Notes: generated by a model from the sequence alone, not told the origin. A stretch of DNA of 64,000 bases from Ceratopteris richardii (GCA_020310875.1 CM035431.1:16237267-16301266); one strand, 5' to 3'; counted from the first letter of the stretch, positions 10,533-22,911 are shown. Translations and numbers: made by a program.

Positions 10533-10868
10533 TTAACCTCCATCCTTTGATGCTCCTATAGCAATCACTATCCTTATGGTTGACATCTTTGCCACAGGAC
10601 TGAATGTCTCATCATAATCTATGCCATGCATTTGAGCATACCCTTTTACCACCAATCTGGCTTTGTATCTGGCTATTCTTCCATCTAGAAGCGTCTTAAC
10701 TTTGTAAACCCATTTATTTCCAATCACTTTCTTACCATTTGGTTTTGGAACAAGTTCCCAAGTCTTGTTCTCCTCAAGCGCATTGAACTCTTCCTTCATT
10801 GCTTCTTCCCATTGTTTCTTACCTTTTGCTTCATTATAATTATGAGGTTCTTCATCTTCCTTCACCAT
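10533..10868 (-). pseudogene. pol: Copia E reverse transcriptase N-terminal part
   Basis: The frame shows EEFNALEENKTWELV, KVIGNKWVYKVK and KARLVVKGYAQMHGIDY, followed by DETFSPVAKMSTIR, the start of the copia RT fold. It ends ASKDGG where one extra base breaks the frame into the next segment. The stretch 10884-11177, upstream in the element, encodes the acidic integrase-RT linker (ELRRSTRLKKQ) and is part of the same broken polyprotein. Confidence 0.88.
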
Positions 10869-11195
10869 GTATGCGTAATTTTTCTAAGTCAAATAAGAAG
10901 TATCATAAGAATACCTTGTCAGTTGTTTCTTTAATCTCGTTGATCTTCTTAGTTCATATTCTTCATGTGTATCTGAATACACTTCTTCATCAAATCTAGG
11001 TGCATCTTCATTTCTCATAGCTGATCCAACCTTGGATGTACTTGCTTGCATATGATCTTCATCTCCATTTACCTCCATATGTGATTTACCTTTTTCATTT
11101 CTTCTTACCTCTTCTTCAAATGTTTCAAGGTTATGCTCTTTATCTGCATACCAACTCTTCTGTTCATCAAATGTCACATCTCTGGAAACAGTAAA

Positions 11196-12090
11196 CTATT
11201 TGGTTAAAGGACACCATAGCCTATAACCCATTTGTTTTTCATCATATCCAATGAACACATATTTTTCAGCCTTTGGTTCAAGCTTATGTCTAAGTTGTGA
11301 TGGTACATAAGCATAAGCAATTGATCCAAACACTTTGCAATGATCAAGTGTTGGTTTCTTACCCCACCAAGCTTCATAAGGGGTCATTCCATTTAAAGCT
11401 GCACATGGTAATCTATTTACAAGATATGTGGTTGTATTTACAACCTCAGCCCAAAGATAATTTGGACAATTCTTCTCCTTTAACATTGCTCTCGCAAACT
11501 CAACCAAAGTTAGATTTCTCCTTTCTGCCACTCCATTTTGTTGCGGTGTATACCTGCAAGTTATTTCTCTTTTGATACCTGCATTCCAAAGGTAATTGAG
11601 AGAAATATTCTCCTCCTCCATCAGACCTTAACCTCTTGAGTCTTTGACCTGCAACTCTTTCAGCATATGCATGAAAATGCTTGAAGGCTTCAAACACTTC
11701 TGATCTCTCCTTCAAAGCATAAAGAGTTATCCATCTTGTAGCATCATCAATAAAAAGGACATAATACCTAGAGCCATTGATTGATCCATCTTTTGTTGGT
11801 TCCCATACATCTGTATGTATGAGTTCTAGCAAACCATCATGTTTGTAACCTTTCTTTTGAAATGGTAACGTGTGTGCCTTTCCCATTTGACAAGCTTCAC
11901 ATTTGTGAATCATATGTTGACTCTTCATATTTGGTAACCCTTTTACATATTATTTTTCCACCATAGTTTTGATTCCTTTTTCATTAAAGTGTCCTAACCT
12001 CTTATGCCAGAGGTCTAATTCTTTAAATACTTCATCATCATGTGTGATCAAGGCTTGACCAACATTCCCTTGCACTTTAAGAGTAAAAAG
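11196..12090 (-). pseudogene. pol: Copia E integrase, frameshifted
   Basis: The zinc region ends CEACQMGKAH. The core has IHTDVWEPTKDG, LRSDGGGEYF and QQNGVAERRN, so the three acidic catalytic residues are present, but a small frame change near 11600 separates the second from the third. The C-terminal block (YVFIGYDEKQMGYRLW) follows. Integrase would insert the cDNA; this copy cannot make it in one frame. Confidence 0.85.
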
Positions 12091-12096
12091 TCTACC

Positions 12097-12462
12097 TTAC
12101 TTCTTACCATAGAGAACTTGATTGTATCCATTCTCTGGATCTTCAACAAATACTCCTTCATTCGTAAATCTGACTTGAAAACCTTTCTCTACTATTTGTC
12201 CCACACTAATCAGATTCTTTGGGATTGTTGGAACATACAAAACATTTGTTAGCAGGTCACCTCCACTCTTGCACTTTACTTTTCCAATTGAATGCACATT
12301 ATGTTTTGTGTTATCACCTGTTTGTACTGTATGATTTGAAATGCCTTCTTCCAATTCTGGTAATAATTCTATATTACCTGAAAAATGATTCGAACAACCA
12401 GAGTCAATATAGAATACCTTGAGATCTTCATTCTTTGATACACTTATTGAATTCATCATCAA
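12097..12462 (-). pseudogene. pol: Copia E aspartic protease
   Basis: The frame holds FYIDSGCSNHFSGN, the DSG active site with Cys in the next position, then VLYVPTIPKNLISVGQ and EDPENGYN. It ends at a stop just after GYNQVLYGKK, and it lies in a different frame from gag. The protease matures the Gag-Pol polyprotein. Confidence 0.88.
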
Positions 12463-12596
12463 TGTTGTATGTTCTATGTATCATTTGCATAGTTTTAGTA
12501 GGTGGTGTTATAGGACTGATTCTATCCCAGACATCTTCCTCCACCTCTACCATATCCTCCTCTTTGGCTTTGTCTACCTCTTTGATATCTTCCGCC

Positions 12597-13481
12597 TCAA
12601 GCTCTGCTATTATTGTTTTGATTCTGATTTGATCCTTGGAGATTATGCCAACAGTCATGAGCCAAATGATTGCTCAATCCACAGATCCAACAAGTCTTCT
12701 TGTTATTATTCTGATTAACTCTTCCTTTTGTATTACCTCTACTTTTACTTCTGACATTATCTCTTCCTCTTGCATAATTTTCTTGAGTAGTCATCTCTTC
12801 TTCATCTTTTTCTTTACATTTATCACCTTTCTTCTTACTCTTTGCATACATAGCAGAACTATGTCCTTTATCTCCATCTGTCTTCAAGTCTTGCCCAAAT
12901 GTGAGCATTAGCCCAAGCAACTGATTTAAATCTGGTACAAAATGATTTAATGAAAGTTTAGTTGAGAGTACAAAAGGTTTCCACCTTTCATCTCCTCTCA
13001 ATCCTCCAAGCAATTGTGCTATTAACTTGTGGTCTTCAATATCCTCATCAATAGATCCAAGACTGTCTGCCAAGTCCTTCATCTTAGTGACATAATCACT
13101 AATGCTTTGACTTTGCTTTTTCTTGAACGTTGTAAACTCTGACCATAAGCTAGCCTTCCTAGCTTTAGTAGTGTTTTGGAAATGATCTTCCAATGCATTC
13201 CATATATCTTCCTCTTTTTCCAAACCTCTAATGTGTGGTAGCAGATGATCTGTAATAGTATTGTAGATATAAGCTCTTGTAGTTGCATCTTTTTTCTGCC
13301 ACAACTTCAAGGCTTCTAACTCTTCTTTCTTTGGTTGATTGTCATCTCCAAAAGTAGGCTTCTTTTCTTCTCCTGTCACATATATCATTAAATCCTTACT
13401 CATAAGTAAGGCTTCCATTCTCATTACCCATGCAGGATAATTATCTCTGTCCAATTTGTCAATAGAGATATGATCTGCCAT
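12597..13481 (-). CDS. gag: Copia E gag (294 aa)
   Basis: ATG at 13481 (MADHISIDKLDRDNYPAW) lies about 200 bp inside the LTR/PBS, as expected for copia gag. It carries the UBN2-type capsid region (KASLWSEFTTFKKKQSQSIS), a basic linker and a CCHC knuckle CWICGLSNHLAHDC at about residues 264-277. The frame is open through the knuckle and ends in an Asn/Gln-rich tail. Pol continues in another frame, so a shift follows near 12600. Confidence 0.88.
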   Translation of the reverse strand: MADHISIDKLDRDNYPAWVMRMEALLMSKDLMIYVTGEEKKPTFGDDNQPKKEELEALKLWQKKDATTRAYIYNTITDHLLPHIRGLEKEEDIWNALEDHFQNTTKARKASLWSEFTTFKKKQSQSISDYVTKMKDLADSLGSIDEDIEDHKLIAQLLGGLRGDERWKPFVLSTKLSLNHFVPDLNQLLGLMLTFGQDLKTDGDKGHSSAMYAKSKKKGDKCKEKDEEEMTTQENYARGRDNVRSKSRGNTKGRVNQNNNKKTCWICGLSNHLAHDCWHNLQGSNQNQNNNSRA

Positions 13482-13679
13482 AGTCTCCTTGTTTCTGTTA
13501 CTACCTGTGAGTATAAGGTTAAAAAATGTTACCTTTCATAAACCTTTACTCTTGAGAATAACTTCGGAATGCTCCTATGCTTCCGTTTGTTGTTGATCAC
13601 CTCAGCTTTCACCTTTCCAATAAAGAATTCTTCGATTTCTCTTGTATCTGCACTTTTGTTTACTCTTGAGGACCCTTAT

Positions 13680-13691
13680 GCTCTGATACCA
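13680..13691 (-). promoter_or_regulatory. Copia E primer-binding site
   Basis: The minus strand reads TGGTATCAGAGC two bases after the LTR end. Confidence 0.88.
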
Positions 13692-13693
13692 CT

Positions 13694-14513
13694 TGTCGGT
13701 GCAAAATATGCCGCAAGAAATCCCCACAATTGTCATTAGCTTAGCAAACTTTCCAAAACTAAAAACTTTATCAGTGTGCTTAGTAAAACTCAAAAATTCA
13801 CTTTCTAGAAATCTGCGTCTTTTTTTCTAGCTTCAATTCTGATATGATTTAGCTCAGTCTTTACAATTCTTTTGTTTGTTTACTATCAGACATTCTTGCT
13901 GCCACTTAACTGTTTCAAAACTGTGTTGTAAACTCACTGTAATATCACCGTAATCTTAATGGAATATCACCGGAATGTTACTATAATGTCACCAAAATGT
14001 TACCGGAATCAACTGCAATTCTATTTGAAGTTACTTCAAATGATTGTAAATGAAGTAAAGAAGTAATACCTGAAATTTCTTCAGTAACTGAGCTATATCT
14101 GAAATTTGAGAAGTATCTTCATCAATTTGAGATACCTTTACTGTTAGACTCAGTACTCTGAGTACATGTCCCGTTTCACAAAAATCTTTTGATCAATTTT
14201 TAGTTGAAGATAGTAGCTTCAAAATGAGCTATCACTCATGAAAAACGATACTGTGAGATCTAGCTTGTAGAAGTATAGTAAAATGTGTGCCAAAAAACTC
14301 GTAACTGTCAACTAACTTTCATATTGATATGAAGAATACTTAGATTTCTTCACAGAAGAAGAATATGCTCAAATTCTTCTATACAAACATGTGTTTTCTA
14401 TTAGAGAAGATGTGTACAGAATGGCTTGGCCTTATTCTGCTCATAGCCATGGAAAAATCTCCTATTCTGAGTAGTTCTTCCTTACCATCGCTCTCAAAAA
14501 AGAATACCCGACA
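13694..14513 (-). repeat. Copia E 5' LTR (820 bp)
   Basis: On the minus strand it begins TGTCGGGTATTC and ends TTGCACCGACA, giving exact inverted ends TGTCGG/CCGACA. Several short CACCG/ACCGG-type repeats occur at 13935-14010. The partner LTR is missing, so boundaries rest on the terminal repeat and the PBS. Confidence 0.75.
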
Positions 14514-14515
14514 AT

Positions 14516-14677
14516 TCAGTTTATCTACCTTTTCTCCTCTCTTACATTTTCGCTATATTCAAACTCACTTATATACATATTTGCTTTACGTTGCGAGATT
14601 CAAAAAACTCGTAATTCTAGAAGTTTCTATGTACTATATTACAAGCGTGAATTTGTCCCTTCACTTAAGGCTTGAAT
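14516..14677 (+). repeat. Direct repeat F, right copy
   Basis: Second copy of the repeat at 9336-9484, directly outside the outer edge of the E LTR. Similarity ends at CTTCACTTAAGG. The next roughly 100 bp (14678-14785) up to the family-A remnant shows nothing recognisable. Confidence 0.8.
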
Positions 14678-14785
14678 TTCTAAATGCTTCGTTTCCACTT
14701 CTCTTTGTCTTTATTTATCTTTCATATGCCTTCATGTCTTTATGTCTAATTAGTGAGCGAATCTTCAACAAATTTTATCATTAGC

Positions 14786-17388
14786 AAAGATTGGCTTGGT
14801 TGTGAAATTTAATGATGAGAGATATATAGTTCATTATCTATCAAATGGCAACATCATTATTGCTTCTGGCATTTTATGTCGTGGGCTGTATAAGCTCATA
14901 GATTATGCAAAATCTGTGAGTGATTTAGCAAGTGTAGTTCAAGATTCTCAAGGTATATGAGATGCAAAGCTTTGTCATGCATCTTTGGTCATCTGAATCT
15001 TTCCTATTTTGTTATGCCTATAGAAATTTGAAATGGTATCCTTTCTGCCCAAACTTAATGCACCTAGTAAACATGTCTATCAAGGTTGTGTTTTGGGCAA
15101 AATGTAGCATTTTTTCTTCCTAGAAGATGGTTCAGTACAAGCTACTAAAAAATTGTGGCTTGTTCACAATGATGTTTGTGGTCCTATGCAAACACCTTCT
15201 TTTGGGAACTATCTTTACTTCATGACTTTCATTGATGATTTTTCTTGCCATATGTTGCTCATGTGCATGTCTTTGGTTGTTCGACATATGCATTAGTGCC
15301 TAAAAAAGAACACGGGAAATTGGATGATAAAAAAGTGAAATGTATGTTTGTTCGGTACAATTCTGAAAGCAAATGCTATCATTTGTATCATCTAGAGACT
15401 AAATGCAATTATGTTAGTTGTGATGTTGTTTATGTGGAAGATACAATTCAACCATTACTTTGATGTACTAAGGAGACATCAGTTAGCTCCAAAGATGTGG
15501 ATGACACTTTGCCATCTCTTTTTAGAGGTGGACAATCTAATGCTGGTCCAAATGAGGTGATTTTTTAGCCTTTGCATGTTCCACAATATCATGTAGATCA
15601 TTCCATTTCTGATGCAAATTTAGATGATGCACTTGTTGATAAGAGGTGTGATTTAGAGGAGGCAAAAACTATGCCCGAATGGTTGGTGCACACTTTGCGA
15701 GATAACAAATTAGATGCACATATGTCATATCGTACTCATTCAGACTGTGATACTGCTTCTTTTGCATTAGATTGCTATGCTAAGGCTGCCTCTAGGTTTT
15801 GTGATTAGGATGAGCTGGTTTTGTTTGATTAAGCACAAAATTAAAAAAAATGGATGGTTTCTATGCAATCAAAATATGATGATATAATGAAAAATGGTAC
15901 CTAATCTTTATGTGACGTCTCTTGGCAAGAAGGCCAGTATAACTAAGCGGGTATACAAGCTAAAGCACATGCCTAATGGAACAATTGATAGGTATAAGGC
16001 TAGGCTTGTTGCAAAAGGTTATGCTTAAGAAAGAGACATTGATTTTGATGAGACCTTTACTCCTACATGCCGAATGACTACTGCTCGTAGCATCTATGCA
16101 CTTGCAGCTCATCATGGTTGGAGCCTACATTAGTTGGACATTGAAACTGCATTTTTGAATGGTGACTTGCATGAAGAAGTGTATATTTTTCAGCCCCATA
16201 GTGTTGCATAGAAAGGGCATGAAAACAAAGTATGCAGGTTGAAAAAGGCATTAATATATGGTTTGAAGCAAGGACCACATGCTTGGTATGAAAAGATACA
16301 TGCCTACTTGATTGCACATGGTTTTGAGAACAGTCCAACTAAGAGCACCTTATATGTTAAGCATGCAAGTGATGTGCTTTTGATCATCATTGACTATGTT
16401 GATGACATGGTGCTCACTAGACCTAATGACAAGCATATTGCTGATTTTAAGGATGATTTGCATGCCCTGTTTGAGATGTCATATTTTGAGCATTTGCATC
16501 ATTATAAGGGCATTCAATTTATGCAAGTTGATGGTAGAATAGCTTGCATCAAACAAAATATATTAACACATTACTGCAAAGTTTTGGCCTTGAAGATTGC
16601 AAACCTATTACCACTCCTATGGAAACAGGTTTATCATTAATTCTTCACGATGTTGGAGATGCATTTGATGCTATTCTCTATCCACAGGCTGTTGGCTACT
16701 TGATATACTTATGCTTGATATACTTATGCATTACTCGGCCTGATATTCAGTATGCTATCTCACATATGAGTAGGCTTATGCATTGCCTAGGCATCAAACA
16801 TTGGTAGGCAATTAAGTGCATCTTTCGCTACTTGATTGGTACCTGACTACTTGGATTCTTTTATCCCAAGGGGGGATCACTACCACCAGGTTTACACGTT
16901 TTTTCTAGCTCTAAATGGGTTGGTTTCTATGATACTCCTATGTCCATGAGTGGTTTTTGCTTCATGTTTGGTAACTCATGCATATCTTGGTTGAGCAAGA
17001 TGTAGCCTACTATGGCCACTTCTAGTTGTAAGGCTAAGTATAGGGAAGCTTTCATAGTGACTCCTAAGTCTGTGGCTCAGATGCCTTATGGATGATTTGG
17101 GTGTTGATCACTCGTCTGCCACCACCATTTTTTCTAATAGTCAGAGCACATTAGGAGTTTCGAGGAACCTTGAGTTCCATGCTTGCATTATGTCCATTGA
17201 GGTGCGCTATCATTATGTCAGGGAGAGGTTCTATGATGGAGAGATCTATTTGGCATATGTGCCCACACATGAGAACATTACTGACCTTTTCACAAAGGCT
17301 CTACATAGGGAGAAGTTTGAAGCTTTTTGCAAAGCTTTGGGCTTACATCTTTTTGTGGATTGATTCTACATCACTCCCATGGAGGATT
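14786..17388 (+). pseudogene. pol: Copia A, copy 1: decayed protease/integrase to RNase H
   Basis: The remnant opens inside the protease region (IGLVVKFNDE, IIASGILCRGLYKLIDY) with no gag and no 5' LTR. The integrase N-part (14950-15240) is full of stops. At about 15246 it jumps straight from the DDFS segment to HVHVFGCSTYALVP, deleting the catalytic core kept in copy 2. RT runs from about 15880 (ARLVAKGYA) through QGPHAWYEKIHAYL and DYVDDMVL near 16400, to the thumb at 16800. RNase H follows to 17363 (HEDITDLFTKAL-like end). Many stops and shifts; an old copy. It leads directly into an A LTR at 17389. Confidence 0.85.
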
Positions 17389-17542
17389 TGTTGATATATT
17401 TCGGAAGTGATGTATGTGAACACACTAGGACCACGAGGGCACCTTTTTCCCTCTTTAGGAGGTTTTTATCCCTTGGATTGTATATATGCCTATAACCCTA
17501 ACGGGTCACTTATCTTTGTATATCCACTTGGTAATACATTCA
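17389..17542 (+). repeat. Copia A LTR, left part, split by element B
   Basis: It starts TGTTGATATATTTCGG after the copy-1 RNase H end and runs to ...TACATTCA, where element B is inserted. The right part resumes at 37258. The two pieces together are about 231 bp, matching the full A LTR. Confidence 0.88.
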
Positions 17543-18568
17543 TGTCAGTGCAAGACAATCAACAATTGGTGATTAGGACAAAGATTTGAAGTCAAAGAAT
17601 GAAGCAAAGATCAACATATGAGGCTTGAAGTTTAGTGCATGATCAGAAGATGAAGACTTGTATATACATGTATACTAATCTTGTAATTAGTCCATAAAGA
17701 CTTTGTATCTTTGATGATTTGGGATGTAAAAATCTATATATTCTTGAGATAGATGTACTACGTGTAAGAGGGATCATGAAAGATAAGTTTTAGAAGTCAT
17801 TAGAGACTTTAGAAAGTGAGAAGAATATGAATCATCAATTAGATGTAAGATTTCTTTGAATAGAAGAAAGTTGCACCTCGATCTTTTGCTCAGTGTTCCT
17901 TCTGTGTTTATCCTATTGAGGAATGCTTTTGTACAAGTCTTATTCTATAGTTGAATGACCTTCATGCAAGTTCTAAGATTTTAATTATAATCATGCTGAG
18001 AGAATTTTGAGAAGGAACATTTACATGTGTAAATGTGAAGAAGTGAAGACATGAACATGTGCAATCCCCATGGTCAATGTTTTGATCAGATCTCCCTCCA
18101 TAGTGTAACGTTTTGAGCAAGTAAGCACTCATTCTTTAAGTTGAAAGGTAAGCTACTTGTGGCCAAAAGCATTTGAATAAAGGGGTCTAGTTTGGGATTA
18201 CCATGCATTAGAAGTTGCAAGTGTCAAAGTCGACTACATAGAAGAGTAGTTTCAGACATAGGTACATTGTTTGAAGCAAATCTTATGATCTAATGAATCT
18301 TTTGGAAATATTTAACTTGGAGAAGGTGCACAAACTTTAGGAGATACCTTCTGAAAGTTTCATTGAGAACGTTACACATTTGGTCAGTCAATGAGTGGAT
18401 TAAGTGTAGCAAAATTTTCTAAGTAATATGTTTCTTCACAGTTAGTTCAAAGTTTGATAATTTGGCATTAGTCTTCCAAAATTGGTTGAGGTTTTGAGTT
18501 GTTCTTGATATAGAGGTGCTCTAACATCAAGGATAATTTGTTATTTTTGAGATTAACATTCTCCATCA
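17543..18568 (+). repeat. Copia B 5' LTR (1026 bp)
   Basis: It matches the 3' LTR pieces at 22912-23099, 24180-24436 and 36673-37252 along its whole length. It ends CTCCATCA before the PBS. Confidence 0.92.
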
Positions 18569-18569
18569 G

Positions 18570-18581
18570 TGGTATCAGAGC
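18570..18581 (+). promoter_or_regulatory. Copia B primer-binding site
   Basis: TGGTATCAGAGC, one base after the LTR end. Confidence 0.92.
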
Positions 18582-18790
18582 AGGAGTCATCAAAATTGAA
18601 GAAAGGAGGACCCCGATTGTTGTAGTTATACATAAATCAATCTTTGATTATTCAAAAGGTGAAAGTTTGAAGTGAGAACTAGAGAAGGAGTCTTGATGCC
18701 ATCAAGAAGATCAGAAGGAACTACATTCGAAGTAAAGGTATATTTATTATTCACAAATCTCGAGGAATTTATTACATAAGTTAAGAAAGG

Positions 18791-19735
18791 ATGGGAGATT
18801 CTCTTCATGTAGAGAAATTGGATAGAGAAAACTATCCTACGTGGTCAATGAGGATGGGAGCCCATCTCATGAGCAAAGATTTGATAGGATACATCACAGG
18901 TGAAGAAGAGAAACCAAAATTTAGGGATCCTAGTGTTCCATCTAGGGAAGAGCTATCAGATTTGAAGACATGGATGAAGAAGGATGCTCAAGCAAGGAGC
19001 ATTATTTACATGGAAGTCAACGATTACTTGCTACCTCACATTAGAGGACTTGAAAGTGCAAGTGATATATGGAATGCTTTGGAGGAGCATTTCCAAAACA
19101 CTACAAAGTCAAGGAAGGCATCTTTATGGGTAGAGTTCACCACATTCAAAAAGAAAGCTTCTCAATCTATTTCTAATTATGTAGCAAGGATGAAGGACAT
19201 TGTAGATGCATTAGGAGCAGTTGATGAAGATATTGAAGAGGACAAATTGGGAAGACAAATTCTCATAGGTTTGAGAGGAGATGAAAAGTGGAAGCCATGC
19301 ATTCTATCCACTGATATGTCACTAGATCATTTCACTCTTGATTTGAATCAATTGCTAGGACACATGCTAACTTTTGAGTAGGATGTCAAAGGTGGTGTTG
19401 ATAAAAATACAGTTCAAGCAATGTATTCAAAGGACAAGAATAAGATTAACAAATGCAAGCAACAATTAAATGAAGATGAAGGCACTACTAGTCAAGCTAA
19501 CTTCCTAAGAGGAAGAGGAGGTGGCAAAGGAAGAGGAAGAGGTAGAAGCAATAAAGATGGTGTCAAGGCTTGCTAGATTTGTGGTAAGACTAATCACTTA
19601 GCTCATGAATTCTGGCATAATAACCAGAATGGTGGAGGATATAATCAGAACTTCAATTCAAGAGGAAGAGGTAATTGAAATCAGAGAGGTAATTTCATAG
19701 GTAGAGGTAGTAGAGGTTTCTTTGGATGAAATGCA
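18791..19735 (+). pseudogene. gag: Copia B gag
   Basis: ATG at 18791 (MGDSLHVEKLDRENYPTW) begins a 196-codon frame with the capsid-like region (KASLWVEFTTFKKKASQSIS), ending at a stop at 19379. The reading continues in the same frame through a Gly/Arg-rich stretch. The zinc knuckle near 19570 is damaged: its first Cys is followed by a stop (TAG) and its last Cys is replaced (HEFWHN). More stops follow near 19680 and 19730. Confidence 0.86.
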
Positions 19736-19816
19736 GGTACATGCTTTCAAAGTCAATCCTACAACAATACCTACTACAACTATGCTTCAGATCAGAAAGA
19801 GGATTCAAACTTAATT

Positions 19817-20218
19817 ATGAATGCAACTTGTGAAAGACAAAGTGAAGATCAAAGAGTCTTCTACATAGACTCAGGGTGTAGCAATCACCTGAGTGGAAAC
19901 ATAGCTTTGATGAATGATTTGGAGAATAAGGTGAGTAATCATATAGTCCAAATAGGTGATAATACAAAGCACAATGTGAAGTCAATTGGATCAGTAAATG
20001 CCAAGGATGGAAGCACTCTTTTGAGTAAGGTTCTCTATGTTCCTACAATTCCAAAGAATTTGATAAGTGTAGGGCAAATTGTAGAGAAAGGTTATGAAGT
20101 AAGGTTCACTAATGATTTAGTTTTATTGGAAGACCCTAGCAATGGGTATAAAAAAATTGTTTCAAGAAAGAAAGAAGGAAGGCTATTCACATTGAAGATT
20201 CAAGCCAATGTTGGTTAG
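19817..20218 (+). pseudogene. pol: Copia B aspartic protease
   Basis: It is in the same frame as gag. It has FYIDSGCSNHLSGN (active-site DSG), VLYVPTIPKNLISVGQ and EDPSNGYK, ending at a stop where TAG replaces a codon at the start of the integrase linker. It closely parallels the family-E protease. Confidence 0.88.
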
Positions 20219-21290
20219 GCTTTTTTCACTTATGGAGGACATAAGATCTCTAAGTTAGATCTTTGGCACAAAAGACTTGGACATTTCAATGAAAGAGGTA
20301 TTAAGGATATGACTAACAAATGGTCTAGTGCTTGGATTGCCTAATGTTGCAGGTCAACACATGACATATAGATGTGAAGCATTTCAATTGGGTAAAGATC
20401 ACAAGAATACCTATGGTAAGAAAGGTTTCATGTATTTAGAGAAGCTTGAATTGGTGCACACAGATGTGTGGGGACCATCAAAGGACTTTGGCATTAATGG
20501 TTCAAGATATTATGTGATTTTTGTTGATGATGCTACGAGGTGGATCACCATATATGTGATCAAAGATAAATCAAAGGTGTTCAATACATTTAAACATTAT
20601 CATGTGTATGCACAAAGAGTTTCAAGACAAAAATTGAAGAGACTAAGGTCAGACGGAGGGGGAGAGTATTTCTCTAATGAGTTCAGTGATTACTTATGGT
20701 ATGGAATGCATGTATAAAAATGGAAGTTACTTGCAGGTACTCTCCTCAACAAAATGGTGTAGTAGAAAGGATTATTTGTGGGCTGAGGTTGTACATACAA
20801 TCACATACTTGGTTAATAGGTTACCATGTAAAGCTTTACAGGATATGGCACCTTATGAGGCATGGTGTGGTAAGCGACCTACCTTGGATCATTGCAAAGT
20901 GTTTGGATGTTTGTCTTATGAATATGTGCCATCTCAGTTGAGGCATAAATTGGAACATAAAGTTGAAAAGTATGTGTTCATTGGTTATGATGATAAGCAG
21001 ATGTGTTATAGGTTGTGAGTCTATCCACAAAGCAATTCCTTGTGTCAAAGGATGTCACATTTGATGAGCAAGGTACTTGGTATGCAAGTACAATTAACAT
21101 TCTTGCAGGTGATGAAGAAACATTGAATCAGAAGAAAGGTAAATCAAAGGTTCAAAAATTTGATGAAGAAGAGAACAATGAAGTAATAGATGAAGTTAAA
21201 GAAATACCAAGGTTTGATCCAAAATGTGATGAACTAGAAACTTCAAGAAGTGGAGAACTCATAAGATCATCAAGGCACAAATAGCAAGCT
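20219..21290 (+). pseudogene. pol: Copia B integrase with internal deletion
   Basis: The zinc region (DLWHKRLGHFNERG, then CEAFQLGKDH with one Cys changed to Phe) is followed by the core LVHTDVWGPSKD and LRSDGGGEYF. The third motif QQNGVVER is present, but right after it about 20 residues found in E are missing and the sequence jumps to DYLWAEVVHT. Two frameshifts split the region (20300-20330 and near 20700). The C-terminal block YVFIGYDDKQMCYRL and an acidic linker to 21290 follow. Confidence 0.86.
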
Positions 21291-21299
21291 ACAAGGTAT

Positions 21300-22350
21300 A
21301 GTTATGATACTTCATTTTTGACCAATAAAGATTATGCTTATATGGTGAAACTAGAGGAAGACCCTTCTACATATGAAGAGGCAAAAGGTAAGGAAAATTG
21401 GGAGAAAGTTATGCAGCAAGAGTATGATGCATTGATGGGAAATGCGATTTGGGATTTGGTTCCTAAACCAAATAGTTAGAAGATCATTGGATGCAAATGG
21501 TCTATAAGGAAAAGTGGTATGCAAATAGAAGTGTGTCTAGATATAAAGCTAGAATTTTTGTGAAAGGGTATGCTCAGACATATGGTATAGATTATGATGA
21601 GACTTATAGTCCTGTGGCAAAGATGACAACTATAAGGACTCTCATAGCTATTGTTGCATGTAAAGGTTGGAAGCTATGTCAATTAGATGTGAAGAATGCT
21701 TTTCTAAATGGTTATATTTCAGATGATATTTTCATGGAGCAACCAGAAGGTCTCAAGAATAAATATTATCTAGAGTATGTGTGTAAGCTCAAGAGAGCTT
21801 TGTATGGTTTGAAGCAGGCCCCAAGGGCATGGAATTATAGACTTGTGAAGTTCTTGAAGGAGCTTGGTTTCCAAGTGTCTAAGGCAGATAGTAGCTTACT
21901 TGTTAAAGCAAGTGATGATGGGTTCATTTACATTTGCATATATGTTGATGACATAATTCTTATAGGTATAGATGAGAAGGGCATACAAAGTCTTAAGAAG
22001 AAAATGGAGAAAGAGTTCAAGAATAGTGACTTGGGAGACTTGTCATCTTTCTAGGGCATGGAGATTTCATATGCTCAACATGGAGTATATGTGACTCAAG
22101 AAAGGTATTTGAAGAACTTGCTAATCACGTTTAAAATGGAAGATTGCAGAGTAGCACCTACTCCAATGGAGGTGAATCATAAGTTGAGCAGATATGGAGG
22201 AGAAGAATTCAAGGATATGAAGCTGTATCAAAGTTTGGTTGGTAGTCTAATCTATGCTACATTAACTAGGCCTGATTTATCATATGCAGTTGGAGTGTTG
22301 TCTCAATTCATGCATTGTCCTAGGAAAGAACATTGGATTGCAGGATAGAG
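21300..22350 (+). pseudogene. pol: Copia B reverse transcriptase
   Basis: The frame carries KARIFVKGYAQTYGIDYDE, LDVKNAFLNGYISDD, ALYGLKQAPRAWNYR and the catalytic YVDDIILIG near 21950. Stops interrupt it at 21476, at 22052 (after DLGDLSSF) and at 22349 (after HWIAG). All RT segments from 21491 on are in one frame, so damage here is mostly point stops. Confidence 0.9.
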
Positions 22351-22351
22351 G

Positions 22352-22903
22352 GTGCTAAGATACATTAAGGGTACACTCAAAGAAGGTTTGTATTATGGAT
22401 TCACATCAGATACAAAGATCAAGATATATAGTGATACAAATTGGGCAGGTAATCTTGATGATAGGAGGTCAACCTATGGGTATCTATGTTATGTGGGAGA
22501 TAAGTTAATCTCTTGGTGTTCAAAGAAGCCACATACATTTGCTTTGTCATCCATAGAGGTAGAGTATAAAGGTATGGTTGAAGCTGCAAAGGAGGTTATA
22601 TGGTTGAAGACTCTCATGAAAAGTTTTGAAATCATTCAGAGTACATCCACTATTCATGGTGATAATATGAGTTCATTGTATCTAGCTGCTAACCTTGTGT
22701 TTCATGCCAGGGCTAAACATATTGAGATCCAATATCATTTCTTGAGAGAGAAGGTGATTGATAAAGAAATTGAAGTCATACATACTTCTACAAAAGATCA
22801 GATTGTAGAGATATTAACCAAAAGCTTGGATGGACCTAAGTTACAGAGGTTCAAAGACATGACATGTATAAAGAAGATGGAGAAAATCACAATTGATGAT
22901 TGA
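22352..22903 (+). pseudogene. pol: Copia B RNase H and polyprotein end
   Basis: It continues RT in the same frame: SDTNWAGNLDDRRSTYGY, SSIEVEYKGM, IHGDNMSSLYLAAN and the typical copia tail DQIVEILTKSLDGPKLQ. It ends at a stop 9 bp before the 3' LTR. Several catalytic acidic residues are retained (D of TNWAG is changed from the usual DADWAG). Confidence 0.9.
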
Positions 22904-22911
22904 GCAGGAGC

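Larger units (their letters stand above)
9485..14513 (-). mobile_element. Ty1/copia family E, minus strand, 3' LTR missing
   Basis: On the minus strand the order is LTR (14513-13694), PBS, gag, protease, integrase, RT and RNase H, breaking off at 9485 within RNase H. The proteins resemble those of element B. The 3' LTR is absent and repeat F lies in its place, so no target duplication can be read. Confidence 0.88.

Noticed and set aside
18570..18581. TGGTATCAGAGC sites as tRNA genes
   Set aside because: They are short primer-binding sites next to LTRs; no cloverleaf sequence surrounds them.
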